A stretch of 41,350 nt of DNA from Verrucomicrobiota bacterium (lineage in GTDB: Bacteria; Verrucomicrobiota; Kiritimatiellia; Kiritimatiellales; Tichowtungiaceae): NCBI GenBank assembly GCA_016342445.1, contig JAEIOF010000005.1, positions 1 to 41,350 of the forward strand, given 5' to 3'. The position numbers and the translations under genes were made by a program. Positions 31,871-39,163 of the stretch are shown piece by piece. The notes under the pieces are model-generated. The model searched no databases and was not told where the DNA came from. It saw only the letters and a list, made by a program, of their open reading frames with translations. Numbering within the stretch: position 1 is the first letter of the stretch; each line of letters starts with the position of its first letter.

Positions 31871-34800
31871 TTATCCCTTTTTCTGCCAGCGCTTCTTTTT
31901 GGGTTCGGCCAGCATGGCGCTGGCGCTGGCACCCACGTACACGCACTTTTCGCCCAGCAGATGCTCGAATTCCAGAACCAGTTCGTGCGTGACCGTAACG
32001 AAGTGCTCGCGGTGGGTTTTGATGAACACCTTTTCGCCGGAGTCGAGCTGGACGCAGACGGTGATGGGCGTGTTGCCCGGATGGCGGGCGGCAATTTCCC
32101 GCACGCTTTGAATATGCGTCGCGGTCACTGCTGCCTCGGTCAGGTGCACGGCAAGCCGTTGAACGAGCTTCTGGTTGGCCTCCGCCAGCGGAATAATATC
32201 GGCGACCTGAACCTCCAGTTCATCGCGAAAATCGTGCACCAGCTTGCCGCCGACCATCACGGCGGAGCCGTCTTCCAGCAGGGGCTCCATCCGCTGGAAA
32301 TCGTCCGGCCAGACCACCGCATTCAACGTACCGTCGATTCCCTCGAGGCAGAAGCGGGCATAAGGCCGCGGCGGATCTTTTTTGGTGAAGACCTTCCGGT
32401 ATTTATCCACCAGTCCGCCAATGCGAATCATGGTTTCGTCGGCCACCTCATCGAGTTTGCCGATGCGATGCAGGGCGAAGGTGTTGAGGGCCCATTCGTA
32501 CTGGGCGAGCGGATGGCCGGAAATGTAGAAGCCGATCAGCTCTTTTTCGGCGGTGAGCATTTCGTTTTCGTGCCACGGTTCGGCGTCGGGCAGTTCTTCG
32601 TCTGTATCGCTTTTCGCTTCGCTGCCGCCCATCAGGTCGAACATCGAACACTGTCCGCTGGCGCGATCCTTCGCGGTTTCGGCGGCGCGGCCGAGCGCGG
32701 TTTCGATGCCGTTAAAGAGCCGAGCGCGGTGGATGCCGGTGAAGTCGAATGCACCGCACTGAATGAGGCTTTCCAGCGTCTTGCGGTTCACTTCGCGCGG
32801 GTCGACGCGCTGGCAGAAATCGATCAGCCCCTTGAACGGGCCGCTGGCTTCGCGGTCGGCCACGAGGGCTTCCACCGCGCCGCCGCCCACGTTTTTAATT
32901 CCGGCCATGCCGAACAGGATGGCGTCTTTGACAGGGCGGAAGCGGGCGATACTTTCGTTGACGCTCGGCGGGCGCACCTCGAGACCCATTTCGCGGGTTT
33001 CGGCCAGCACCAGCGCGAGCTTGTCCGGCGTGCCCATTTCGCAGGAGAGCAGGGCGGCCATAAATTCGGTCGGATAGTTCGCCTTCAGGAAGGCGGTCTG
33101 GAACGAGATAAACCCGTAGGCGGTGGAGTGCGACTTGTTGAATCCGTACTCCGCGAACTTCTCGATATTGGAGAAAATCTTTTCCGCCTTGGCCTTCGGG
33201 ATGTTGTTCACCCGGGCGCAGCCCTCGACAAAATTTCCGCGCTGCTTGGCCATCTCCTCCGGTTTTTTCTTACCCATGGCGCGGCGCAGGATATCCCCTT
33301 CGCCCAGCGAGAACCCGGCCAGGTCGCGCGCGGCCTGCTGAATCTGTTCCTGATAGACAATGATCCCGTTGGTTTCCTTGAGAATCGGCTCAAGGATCGG
33401 GTGGTCGTACTGAACTTTTTCGTGCCCGTGCTTGCGCTTGATATAGGTCGGGATGAACTGCATCGGCCCCGGCCGGTAGAGCGCGAGAATCGCGATGATA
33501 TCTTCTATGCAGTCCGGCGCGACCTGCCGCAGCGTGTCGCGCATCCCGGGACTTTCCAGCTGGAACACGCCCGAGGTATCCCCTCGGCAGAAGAGCTCGA
33601 AGGTTTTCTGATCGTCGAGCGGCAGAGCCATGGCGTCGAGTTTGACGCCGTGATTTTTCTCAATATGCCGGATGGCTTCCTGAATAATGGTCAGGTTCTT
33701 AAGCCCCAGAAAGTCCATCTTCAGCAGGCCGATATCCTCGGTCGGCCCCTTTTCGAACTGAACAATCGTCAGCCCCTCTTTGCGCTCCTTCGTCAGCGGG
33801 ATAATTTCGATCAGCGGTTTTTCGCCGATCACCACCCCGGCGGCGTGCACCCCGGTATGGCGCGGAAGGCCCTCGAGCCGCGGCGCATACTTCATGATCT
33901 GTCTTGCGATCTCATCGTGTGCGCAGGCCCGCTTGAAGTCGGGGCTTTGCTCCAGTGCTTTATCCAGCGTCATCCCCGGCGATTCCGGAATCAGCTTCGC
34001 GATCCGGTCGCATTCCGGGAGCGGCAGATTCAGCACGCGCCCGATATCACGCATCAGCGTCTTCGCGCCGAGCGTTCCGAAGGTAATGATCTGCGCGACG
34101 CAGTCCTCGCCGTATTTATCGCGCACGTACTTGATCACGTCCTGACGGCGCGTCGGGCAGAAATCGATATCGAAGTCGGGCGGCGACACGCGGTCCGGGT
34201 TCAAGAACCGCTCGAAAATCAGGTTATATCTCAGCGGGTCAATCGCCGTGATGCCCAGCGCATAGGCGAGAATGGAGCCGGCGCCCGATCCGCGGCCCGG
34301 CCCCACCGGAATATCCTGATCCTTTGCCCACTGAATGAAGTCCTGAACCACGAGGAAATAATTGACGTAGTTGGTTTTCTTGATAATCCCGACTTCATAT
34401 TCAAACTGGGCCTTCACCCGTTCGCCGAGCTCATCGACCGGATTGTCGAAATCCTTGAGCTTATAGAGTTTTTCCAACCCCGCCTTGCCGATTTTGGAGA
34501 GATACTCCTCCTTCGTGATATTCTCTTCCGGAAGCGGATAGACCGGGAAGTGGAGGCGCTCGGCGGGCAGATCGAACTCAAACTCCACATTGCAGCGCCG
34601 GGCAATCTCAACGGTGTTGGCAAGCGCCTCCGGCTGACCGGGGAAGAGCCGCTCCATCTCCGCGCCGCTCTTCATATAAAACTGATCGCCCGAATATCGC
34701 ATTCGGTTGGTGTCGGAGAGCAGATTGCCCTGCTGCAGGCAGATCAGCACATCGTGCGCCTCGTGATCCTTTTGGCGGATGTAATGCACATCGTTGGTCG

Positions 34801-35407
34801 CCACCAGCGGCAGCCCCGTGATCTTCGCCACCTCCAGAAGGTGCTTATTGGCCTCCTTCTGCTCCGGCATCCCGTGATCTTGAATCTCCAGAAAGAAATT
34901 ATTTCCCCCCAGAATCTCCGCGTATTCATTGGCCAGCTCGACCGCTTTATCGATCGCGCCCCCGGTACAGGCCTCCGTCACCTCTCCTTTCAGACAGGCG
35001 GAGAGACCGATCAGTCCCTTGCCGTACTGACGCAGCAGAGTCTTATCAATACGCGGCTTGTAATAGAACCCATCGAGATGGCTGAGGGACACCAGATGCA
35101 TCAAATTGTTGTAGCCCTCTTGATCCTCCGCCAGCAGCACCAGGTGCATATTATCGCTCTGCGAGCTCTTCTCGTCCATCCCGTTGCGGGCAACGTACAC
35201 CTCGCAACCGATAATCGGTTTAATCCCGGCCGAAAGCGCCTTCTTATAAAACGCCACCGCGCCGTAGAGGTTCCCGTGATCGGTAATCGCCAGATAATCC
35301 TGCCCCAGCTCCTTGGCGGTTTTCACAGCCTCAGCCACCTTGCAGGTACTATCCAGCAGGCTGTATTCCGTGTGAAAATGAAGATGGCAGAACGGTACGG
35401 ATTTCAT
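31871..35407 (-). CDS. dnaE: DNA polymerase III alpha subunit DnaE
   Basis: Main replicative polymerase. 1178 residues from the ATG at 35407, whose product starts SVPFCHLHFHTEYSLLDS, the PHP domain start typical of DnaE1. Polymerase core: VGPGRGSGAGSILAYALGITAIDPLRYNLIFERFLNPDR and PDFDIDFCPTRRQDVI with the catalytic acidic residues. Then the helix-hairpin-helix region, the YNKSHSTAYGFISFQTAFLKANYPTEF segment and an OB fold (MIRIGGLVDKYRKVFTKKDP). The frame is open upstream to 35617, but that part reads palindrome DNA (QGLEGF, VPEVGN) and is unlikely to be translated. Despite 3.5 kb it has no internal palindrome copy. Confidence 0.97.
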   Translation of the reverse strand: MKSVPFCHLHFHTEYSLLDSTCKVAEAVKTAKELGQDYLAITDHGNLYGAVAFYKKALSAGIKPIIGCEVYVARNGMDEKSSQSDNMHLVLLAEDQEGYNNLMHLVSLSHLDGFYYKPRIDKTLLRQYGKGLIGLSACLKGEVTEACTGGAIDKAVELANEYAEILGGNNFFLEIQDHGMPEQKEANKHLLEVAKITGLPLVATNDVHYIRQKDHEAHDVLICLQQGNLLSDTNRMRYSGDQFYMKSGAEMERLFPGQPEALANTVEIARRCNVEFEFDLPAERLHFPVYPLPEENITKEEYLSKIGKAGLEKLYKLKDFDNPVDELGERVKAQFEYEVGIIKKTNYVNYFLVVQDFIQWAKDQDIPVGPGRGSGAGSILAYALGITAIDPLRYNLIFERFLNPDRVSPPDFDIDFCPTRRQDVIKYVRDKYGEDCVAQIITFGTLGAKTLMRDIGRVLNLPLPECDRIAKLIPESPGMTLDKALEQSPDFKRACAHDEIARQIMKYAPRLEGLPRHTGVHAAGVVIGEKPLIEIIPLTKERKEGLTIVQFEKGPTEDIGLLKMDFLGLKNLTIIQEAIRHIEKNHGVKLDAMALPLDDQKTFELFCRGDTSGVFQLESPGMRDTLRQVAPDCIEDIIAILALYRPGPMQFIPTYIKRKHGHEKVQYDHPILEPILKETNGIIVYQEQIQQAARDLAGFSLGEGDILRRAMGKKKPEEMAKQRGNFVEGCARVNNIPKAKAEKIFSNIEKFAEYGFNKSHSTAYGFISFQTAFLKANYPTEFMAALLSCEMGTPDKLALVLAETREMGLEVRPPSVNESIARFRPVKDAILFGMAGIKNVGGGAVEALVADREASGPFKGLIDFCQRVDPREVNRKTLESLIQCGAFDFTGIHRARLFNGIETALGRAAETAKDRASGQCSMFDLMGGSEAKSDTDEELPDAEPWHENEMLTAEKELIGFYISGHPLAQYEWALNTFALHRIGKLDEVADETMIRIGGLVDKYRKVFTKKDPPRPYARFCLEGIDGTLNAVVWPDDFQRMEPLLEDGSAVMVGGKLVHDFRDELEVQVADIIPLAEANQKLVQRLAVHLTEAAVTATHIQSVREIAARHPGNTPITVCVQLDSGEKVFIKTHREHFVTVTHELVLEFEHLLGEKCVYVGASASAMLAEPKKKRWQKKG

Positions 35408-35457
35408 AGGTTGGCCGCCCATTCTACCGATCCCGCCCGCCGGAAAAAGACCGAAGT

Positions 35458-35503
35458 TTCCAACCTCTGGAACTTTTTCCGTAAACCCTTCCAACCCTTG
35501 GAC
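35458..35503. repeat. Intergenic palindrome pair upstream of dnaE, 31 bp apart
   Basis: 35458-35472 (TTCCAACCTCTGGAA) and 35489-35503 (TTCCAACCCTTGGAC), one mismatch each. A third, poorer match (three mismatches) is at 35583-35597, 94 bp further. They lie between the divergent dnaE and lipocalin genes. Confidence 0.8.
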
Positions 35504-35618
35504 CTGAGCTGTTGCGAAAGTGCTTTTGAGTGTTCTTAAAAGAAGCGACCCGCAGGGGAGCGGCAAAAACACCGTAAAATTTTTCCGGACAGTGGAAAAC
35601 AGAAGAGAAGGGTGCACG

Positions 35619-36131
35619 ATGAAGCTCGGCTTGATGGGATTGCTATTACTGTTGCTGTGCGGCTGCGCAGGAGTTCCGAAAGGGATTGAGCCGGTGACGG
35701 GGTTTGATCTGCCGCGTTATCTGGGCACGTGGTACGAAATTGTCCGGCTTGATCATTCCTTTGAGCGAGGGCTGAGCCATGTGTCGGCAGAGTATTCAAT
35801 GCGACCGGACGGCGGCGTTCGGGTTTTGAACAAAGGCAGGGATGCCACTGATTGGAAAACGGCGGAGGGCCGGGCTTATTTTGTCGGTGACGCCGGGACG
35901 GGACATCTGAAAGTTTCCTTTTTCGGTCCGTTCTACGGCGCGTACATCATCTTCGATCTGGACAAGGAAAACTATCAGACCGCCTATGTCTGCGGCCCGA
36001 ACCGAAAGTATCTCTGGTTGCTGTCGCGCACGCCTGTTTTGCCGCAGGACGAGATCGACCGCTTTATCCGACAATCCTTCGCGCTGGGCTTCGACACCGA
36101 CGCCCTAATTTTCCCGGATCAGAAGCGATAG
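35619..36131 (+). CDS. blc: Bacterial lipocalin lipoprotein (Blc-like)
   Basis: 170 residues. A lipoprotein signal (KLGLMGLLLLLLCGCAG) puts the lipid-modified Cys at about residue 15. The lipocalin signature GFDLPRYLGTWYEIVRLDHSFERGLSHVSAEY follows, then RVLNKGR, GHLKVSFFGPFYGAYIIFDLD, YQTAYVCGPNRKYLWLLSRTPVLP and the C-terminal helix. Blc proteins are outer-membrane lipoproteins that bind fatty acids or lysophospholipids and are often stress-induced. AGAAGGG lies before the ATG. An in-frame upstream start at 35520 would hide the signal peptide, so it is rejected. Confidence 0.93.
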   Translation: MKLGLMGLLLLLLCGCAGVPKGIEPVTGFDLPRYLGTWYEIVRLDHSFERGLSHVSAEYSMRPDGGVRVLNKGRDATDWKTAEGRAYFVGDAGTGHLKVSFFGPFYGAYIIFDLDKENYQTAYVCGPNRKYLWLLSRTPVLPQDEIDRFIRQSFALGFDTDALIFPDQKR

Positions 36132-36307
36132 GTCGAAAGACTCGCGCGGATAAAAGTATCTGCATCGGAATCTCCTTGCAGGTTATGATCATCCGAGCCG
36201 CGGGGTGGAATGTGGAGTTTGTGGACGGGAGAGAAGATCTAGAAAATTAGGCTTTTTGTTTATTTTTGTGGGACAACAGGGGAATCTTCTACAACCGCTG
36301 ACGCCAG

Positions 36308-36330
36308 TTCCAACGAGGCACTAGTTGGAA
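36308..36330. repeat. Spread palindrome variant TTCCAA-N11-TTGGAA
   Basis: The same half sites as the dispersed motif, but 11 bases apart instead of three, followed by AAA. It is directly upstream of a terminator hairpin. Confidence 0.55.
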
Positions 36331-36336
36331 AAAGAA

Positions 36337-36363
36337 AAAGCCCGGCAGAGATGCCGGGCTTTT
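36337..36363. terminator. Bidirectional rho-independent terminator
   Basis: AAAGCCCGGCA and TGCCGGGCTTT form a perfect 11-bp stem around GAGA, with A-rich and T-rich ends that serve both the lipocalin gene and the converging Pmp3-like gene. Confidence 0.92.
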
Positions 36364-36387
36364 GTGTGTGGCTGATGAGCTGGACTG

Positions 36388-36552
36388 TTAGCTTTTATTG
36401 GTCAGCACCAGCCAGAGGGCGTGGATCATGCCCGGCACACCAAAACAGAGCGTCAGGATGATGTTGATGACGAGGTGCTTGGTCGCCCCGACCTGCATGA
36501 AGGCCGCGACCGGCGGCAGGAAGATGGCGAGAATGATTTTTACAATCTGCAT
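36388..36552 (-). CDS. YqaE/Pmp3-family small membrane protein
   Basis: 54 residues with two membrane helices: QIVKIILAIFLPPVAAFMQVG and HLVINIILTLCFGVPGMIHALWLVL. The LPPVAAF and GVPGMIHAL phrases are the family signature. Pmp3-type peptides are linked to membrane potential and salt or cold stress. AGGAGAG precedes the ATG at 36552; a longer frame to 36642 lacks family similarity in its first 30 residues. Confidence 0.9.
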   Translation of the reverse strand: MQIVKIILAIFLPPVAAFMQVGATKHLVINIILTLCFGVPGMIHALWLVLTNKS

Positions 36553-36717
36553 GCGAACTCTCCTGTTTTTATCCCCATCCGACCGCCGGACGGAACGCGG
36601 AAACTTTAAGAAAAACCGCCGGACTTGTCTAGGATGAAGCATCGCGCCTCAACACTTTCAATATCTGGGGAAATGGCCTACTGTTCGCCCGTAGCTGTAA
36701 AGTGAGAGGCGGATAAA

Positions 36718-38184
36718 ATGACCGTAGCGCGAACGAAAGAGTATCTAACAGGATTGCTAAAAGAGCTGCTCAAACTCCCGAAGGAAACGGAGTGGGTCGA
36801 GTTCAAGCACGATAATAAAAACCCCGAGTTGATCGGTGAGTATATTTCGGCATTGGGCAACTCAGCGGCCCTGTTGGGTAAGCAGTGCGGCTATATGGTG
36901 TGGGGTGTTGAAAATGAGAGCCACAAGGTGCTTGGAACGACGTTTAATCCGGGATCAATGAAGTATAAACAACAGGAGATGGAGAGCTGGCTCCTCCAGA
37001 AGATTGCTCCCAAAATCCACTTCATGTTTTACGAATTAGTCTTCGATGATCTGCCTGTTGTCATTTTGGAAGTTCAGGCGGCCAGCCATATTCCAGTGGC
37101 GTTTGACCAGGTTGAATACATTCGCGTTGGCTCCTATAAGAAGCGGCTGAAAGAATTTCAGGAAAAGGAGCGGGAGCTATGGCGCATTTTCGACCGGGTT
37201 CCTTTTGAAAAATTGATTGCTGCCGAGCATGTCGGTGGTGAAGAGGTGCTGAAGCTGTTAGATTATCCAGCGTATTTTGATTTGACGGAACAGCCCCTTC
37301 CGGAAGACCGTGCGGGTGTCTTAACCCGGTTGGCCGATGATGAATTGATCACAAAGAATGTTTCCGGACGGTGGGACATTACTAACCTTGGTGCGATTTT
37401 ATTTGCTCGGCAATTGAAAAGTTTTAGCCATTTGCGTCGCAAATCGGTGCGTTTAATTTTGTATCGAGATAACAGCCGGGTGGAAACGGTGCAGGAAATA
37501 GAGGGGGTTAAAGGGTACGCTTCAGGATTTAGCGGATTGATTGAAACAATAAACAACCTGCTCCCGAAAAATGAAGTGGTAGGGCAGGCATTGCGGAAGA
37601 CGGTTCCTATGTACCCGGAGTTAGCGGTACGTGAATTGGTGGCCAATACCATTATTCATCAGGATTTTGGGGTTACAGGAACTGGTCCGATGATTGAAAT
37701 ATTTTGTGATCGCATGGAGATCACTAATCCGGGAGTTCCGCTGGTAGATACCCAGCGGTTTTTGGACTCACCGCCCAGAAGTCGCAACGAGGTGTTGGCG
37801 TCATTTCTTCGACGGGTAGGGATTTGCGAGGAGCGGGGAAGCGGGATAGACAAGGTGGTTTTTCAGACCGAGCTTTACCAGTTGCCAGCGCCGGTTTTCG
37901 AACAGACGGATTTGCACACCCGGGCTATTTTATTTGCTCATCGTGACTTCAAGAAGATGAGCAAAGAAGACCGAGTCAGGGCCTGTTATTTGCATTGTTG
38001 TCTTAAGTATGTAAACCGGGAAGACATGAATAATACCACGCTGAGGGAGCGGTTTGGAATCGACACAAAAAACAGTGCGATGGTGAGTCGGATAATTAAG
38101 CAGGCGACTGATCTTGAATGGATTAAACCTTATGACGCAACTGCGGGCAGTAAAGCAATGCGCTATGTCCCCATTTGGGCGTAG
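36718..38184 (+). CDS. AlbA_2 (Schlafen-type) / HATPase_c_4 putative transcription regulator
   Basis: 488 residues. The N-terminal AlbA_2/Schlafen-type domain (about 15-160) reads ETEWVEFKHDNKNPELIGEYISALGNSAALLGKQCGYMVWGVE and ends in EYIRVGSYKKRL. The middle resembles HATPase_c_4: YPELAVRELVANTIIHQDF, ITNPGVPL and RRVGICEERGSGIDKV. The C-terminus is winged-helix-like (NNTTLRERFGIDTKNSAMVSRIIKQATDLEWI). Such proteins are common accessory genes, often annotated as helicase-like regulators or linked to defence; the function of this one is unknown. It is AT-richer than its neighbours and carries no palindrome copies, which suggests later acquisition. Confidence 0.85.
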   Translation: MTVARTKEYLTGLLKELLKLPKETEWVEFKHDNKNPELIGEYISALGNSAALLGKQCGYMVWGVENESHKVLGTTFNPGSMKYKQQEMESWLLQKIAPKIHFMFYELVFDDLPVVILEVQAASHIPVAFDQVEYIRVGSYKKRLKEFQEKERELWRIFDRVPFEKLIAAEHVGGEEVLKLLDYPAYFDLTEQPLPEDRAGVLTRLADDELITKNVSGRWDITNLGAILFARQLKSFSHLRRKSVRLILYRDNSRVETVQEIEGVKGYASGFSGLIETINNLLPKNEVVGQALRKTVPMYPELAVRELVANTIIHQDFGVTGTGPMIEIFCDRMEITNPGVPLVDTQRFLDSPPRSRNEVLASFLRRVGICEERGSGIDKVVFQTELYQLPAPVFEQTDLHTRAILFAHRDFKKMSKEDRVRACYLHCCLKYVNREDMNNTTLRERFGIDTKNSAMVSRIIKQATDLEWIKPYDATAGSKAMRYVPIWA

Positions 38185-38186
38185 GA

Positions 38187-38274
38187 GATTTGCTTGACCG
38201 TTGTTTGATTGAGATGGGCGTAAATGGGCGTAAATGGGCGTAAACAGGCGTAAATGAGTATTGATTTGCTTGAC
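38187..38274. repeat. Tandem 10-bp repeat flanked by 12-bp direct repeats
   Basis: Units of the type TAAATGGGCG run from 38211 to about 38260 (four to five units, the outer ones degenerate). GATTTGCTTGAC occurs exactly on both sides, at 38187-38198 and 38263-38274, 76 bp apart. It lies just upstream of folP. Confidence 0.8.
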
Positions 38275-38302
38275 TGGCGGGTGATGAAACAGAGAAAAAC
38301 GA

Positions 38303-39163
38303 ATGGCTGAGAAAATTCAACTCATTTGGAACTGCCGCGGGCGCGAAGTGGTTTGCGGGCCGCGCACGCTGGTGATGGGCATTCTGAATGCGACGCCGGA
38401 TTCGTTTTCCGACGGCGGAGTTTTCCAAGGTTTGGAAAAAGCGGTGGCGCGCGGCCTTCAGATGGTCGAAGAGGGGGCGGATATTATCGATATCGGCGGC
38501 GAATCGACCCGTCCCGGCGCAAAATCCGTCCAAACTCTGGAAGAAATAGAGCGCACGGTTCCAATCATTGGAAAACTGCGTGAGAAAACAGACTGTTTGA
38601 TCTCCATCGACACGCAGAAAGCGGAGGTGGCCCGCGCGGCGATTGCGGCGGGTGCGAATATCATCAATGATGTCTCGGCGCTGGCCGATCCGGCGATGGC
38701 GAAGGTCGCGGCGGAGACGGGTGCGGGGTTGGTTTTGATGCATATGCTCGGTACGCCGGAAAATATGCAGAACGATCCGCGTTACGACGATGTGGTTTCC
38801 AATGTTCGGAACTTTTTGGAGGAGCGCGCGGCCTTGGCGGTCGCCCGCGGTGTGGCCGAGGCGCAGATTGCGCTCGATCCCGGCATCGGGTTCGGCAAAA
38901 CCGATGCGCACAATCTGGCGCTCCTCAACGGGATCCCCGCACTGGCGGCGACGGGGCGGCCGGTGCTGATCGGCGCGAGCCGTAAGAGCTTTCTCGGGCG
39001 GCTGACGGGGCGCGAGGTGAACGACCGGCTGGCGGGCTCGCTGGCCGCCGCAACGTTCGCGGCGATGCAGGGCGCGCACATTTTGCGGGTGCACGATGTA
39101 AAGGAATCTTGCGATGCCATCGGGCTTGTGGATAAACTGCGCGCTCAAGGAACGCACGAATGA
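38303..39163 (+). CDS. folP: Dihydropteroate synthase FolP
   Basis: Joins p-aminobenzoate to the pterin in folate synthesis. 286 residues: MGILNATPDSFSDGG (pterin loop 1), DIIDIGGESTRPGA (loop 2), ISIDTQKAEVARAAIAAGANIINDVSAL, LVLMHMLGTPENMQ, IALDPGIGFGKT, VLIGASRKSFLG (substrate Lys/Ser) and LRVHDVKE with the conserved RxH. Palindromes lie at 38423 (FQGLEK, directly after loop 1), 38528 (VQTLEE), 38559 (VPIIGK) and 38797 (SNVRN). The stop overlaps the cdaA start (ATGA). folP beside cdaA and ybbR is a known arrangement. Confidence 0.96.
   Translation: MAEKIQLIWNCRGREVVCGPRTLVMGILNATPDSFSDGGVFQGLEKAVARGLQMVEEGADIIDIGGESTRPGAKSVQTLEEIERTVPIIGKLREKTDCLISIDTQKAEVARAAIAAGANIINDVSALADPAMAKVAAETGAGLVLMHMLGTPENMQNDPRYDDVVSNVRNFLEERAALAVARGVAEAQIALDPGIGFGKTDAHNLALLNGIPALAATGRPVLIGASRKSFLGRLTGREVNDRLAGSLAAATFAAMQGAHILRVHDVKESCDAIGLVDKLRAQGTHE
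38423..38437. repeat. Perfect palindrome in folP
   Basis: Spacer GGT, read FQGLEK. It lies 105 bp (ten helical turns) before the copy at 38528. Confidence 0.92.
38528..38573. repeat. Palindrome pair in folP, 31 bp apart
   Basis: 38528-38542 (GTCCAAACTCTGGAA, two mismatches, read VQTLEE) and 38559-38573 (perfect, spacer TCA, read VPIIGK). Confidence 0.78.
38797..38811. repeat. One-mismatch palindrome in folP
   Basis: TTCCAATGTTCGGAA, read SNVRN; identical to the copy in trpB at 16609. Confidence 0.8.

Noticed and set aside
31799-35539. A 1246-residue open frame on the plus strand
   Set aside because: It is exactly antisense to dnaE, whose polymerase motifs are unmistakable. The frame has no family features and is a by-product of codon bias.
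36388-36642. An 84-residue version of the Pmp3-like protein
   Set aside because: The first 30 residues lack family similarity, and a good ribosome site precedes the inner ATG at 36552.
6081-38811. The palindromes as a CRISPR array
   Set aside because: Copies are scattered over 33 kb, not regularly spaced in one block, have no spacers of constant length, and no cas gene is present.
6081-38811. The palindromes as transcription terminators
   Set aside because: Most are well inside genes, stems are only six pairs, and the trailing bases are A rather than T in gene direction.
15565-38811. FQxLEK as a conserved protein motif
   Set aside because: The same DNA is read in two other frames in other genes, and intergenic copies exist, so the conserved unit is DNA.
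6081-38811. A mobile insertion sequence behind the palindromes
   Set aside because: No transposase, no target duplications and little conservation beyond about 20 bp around each copy.
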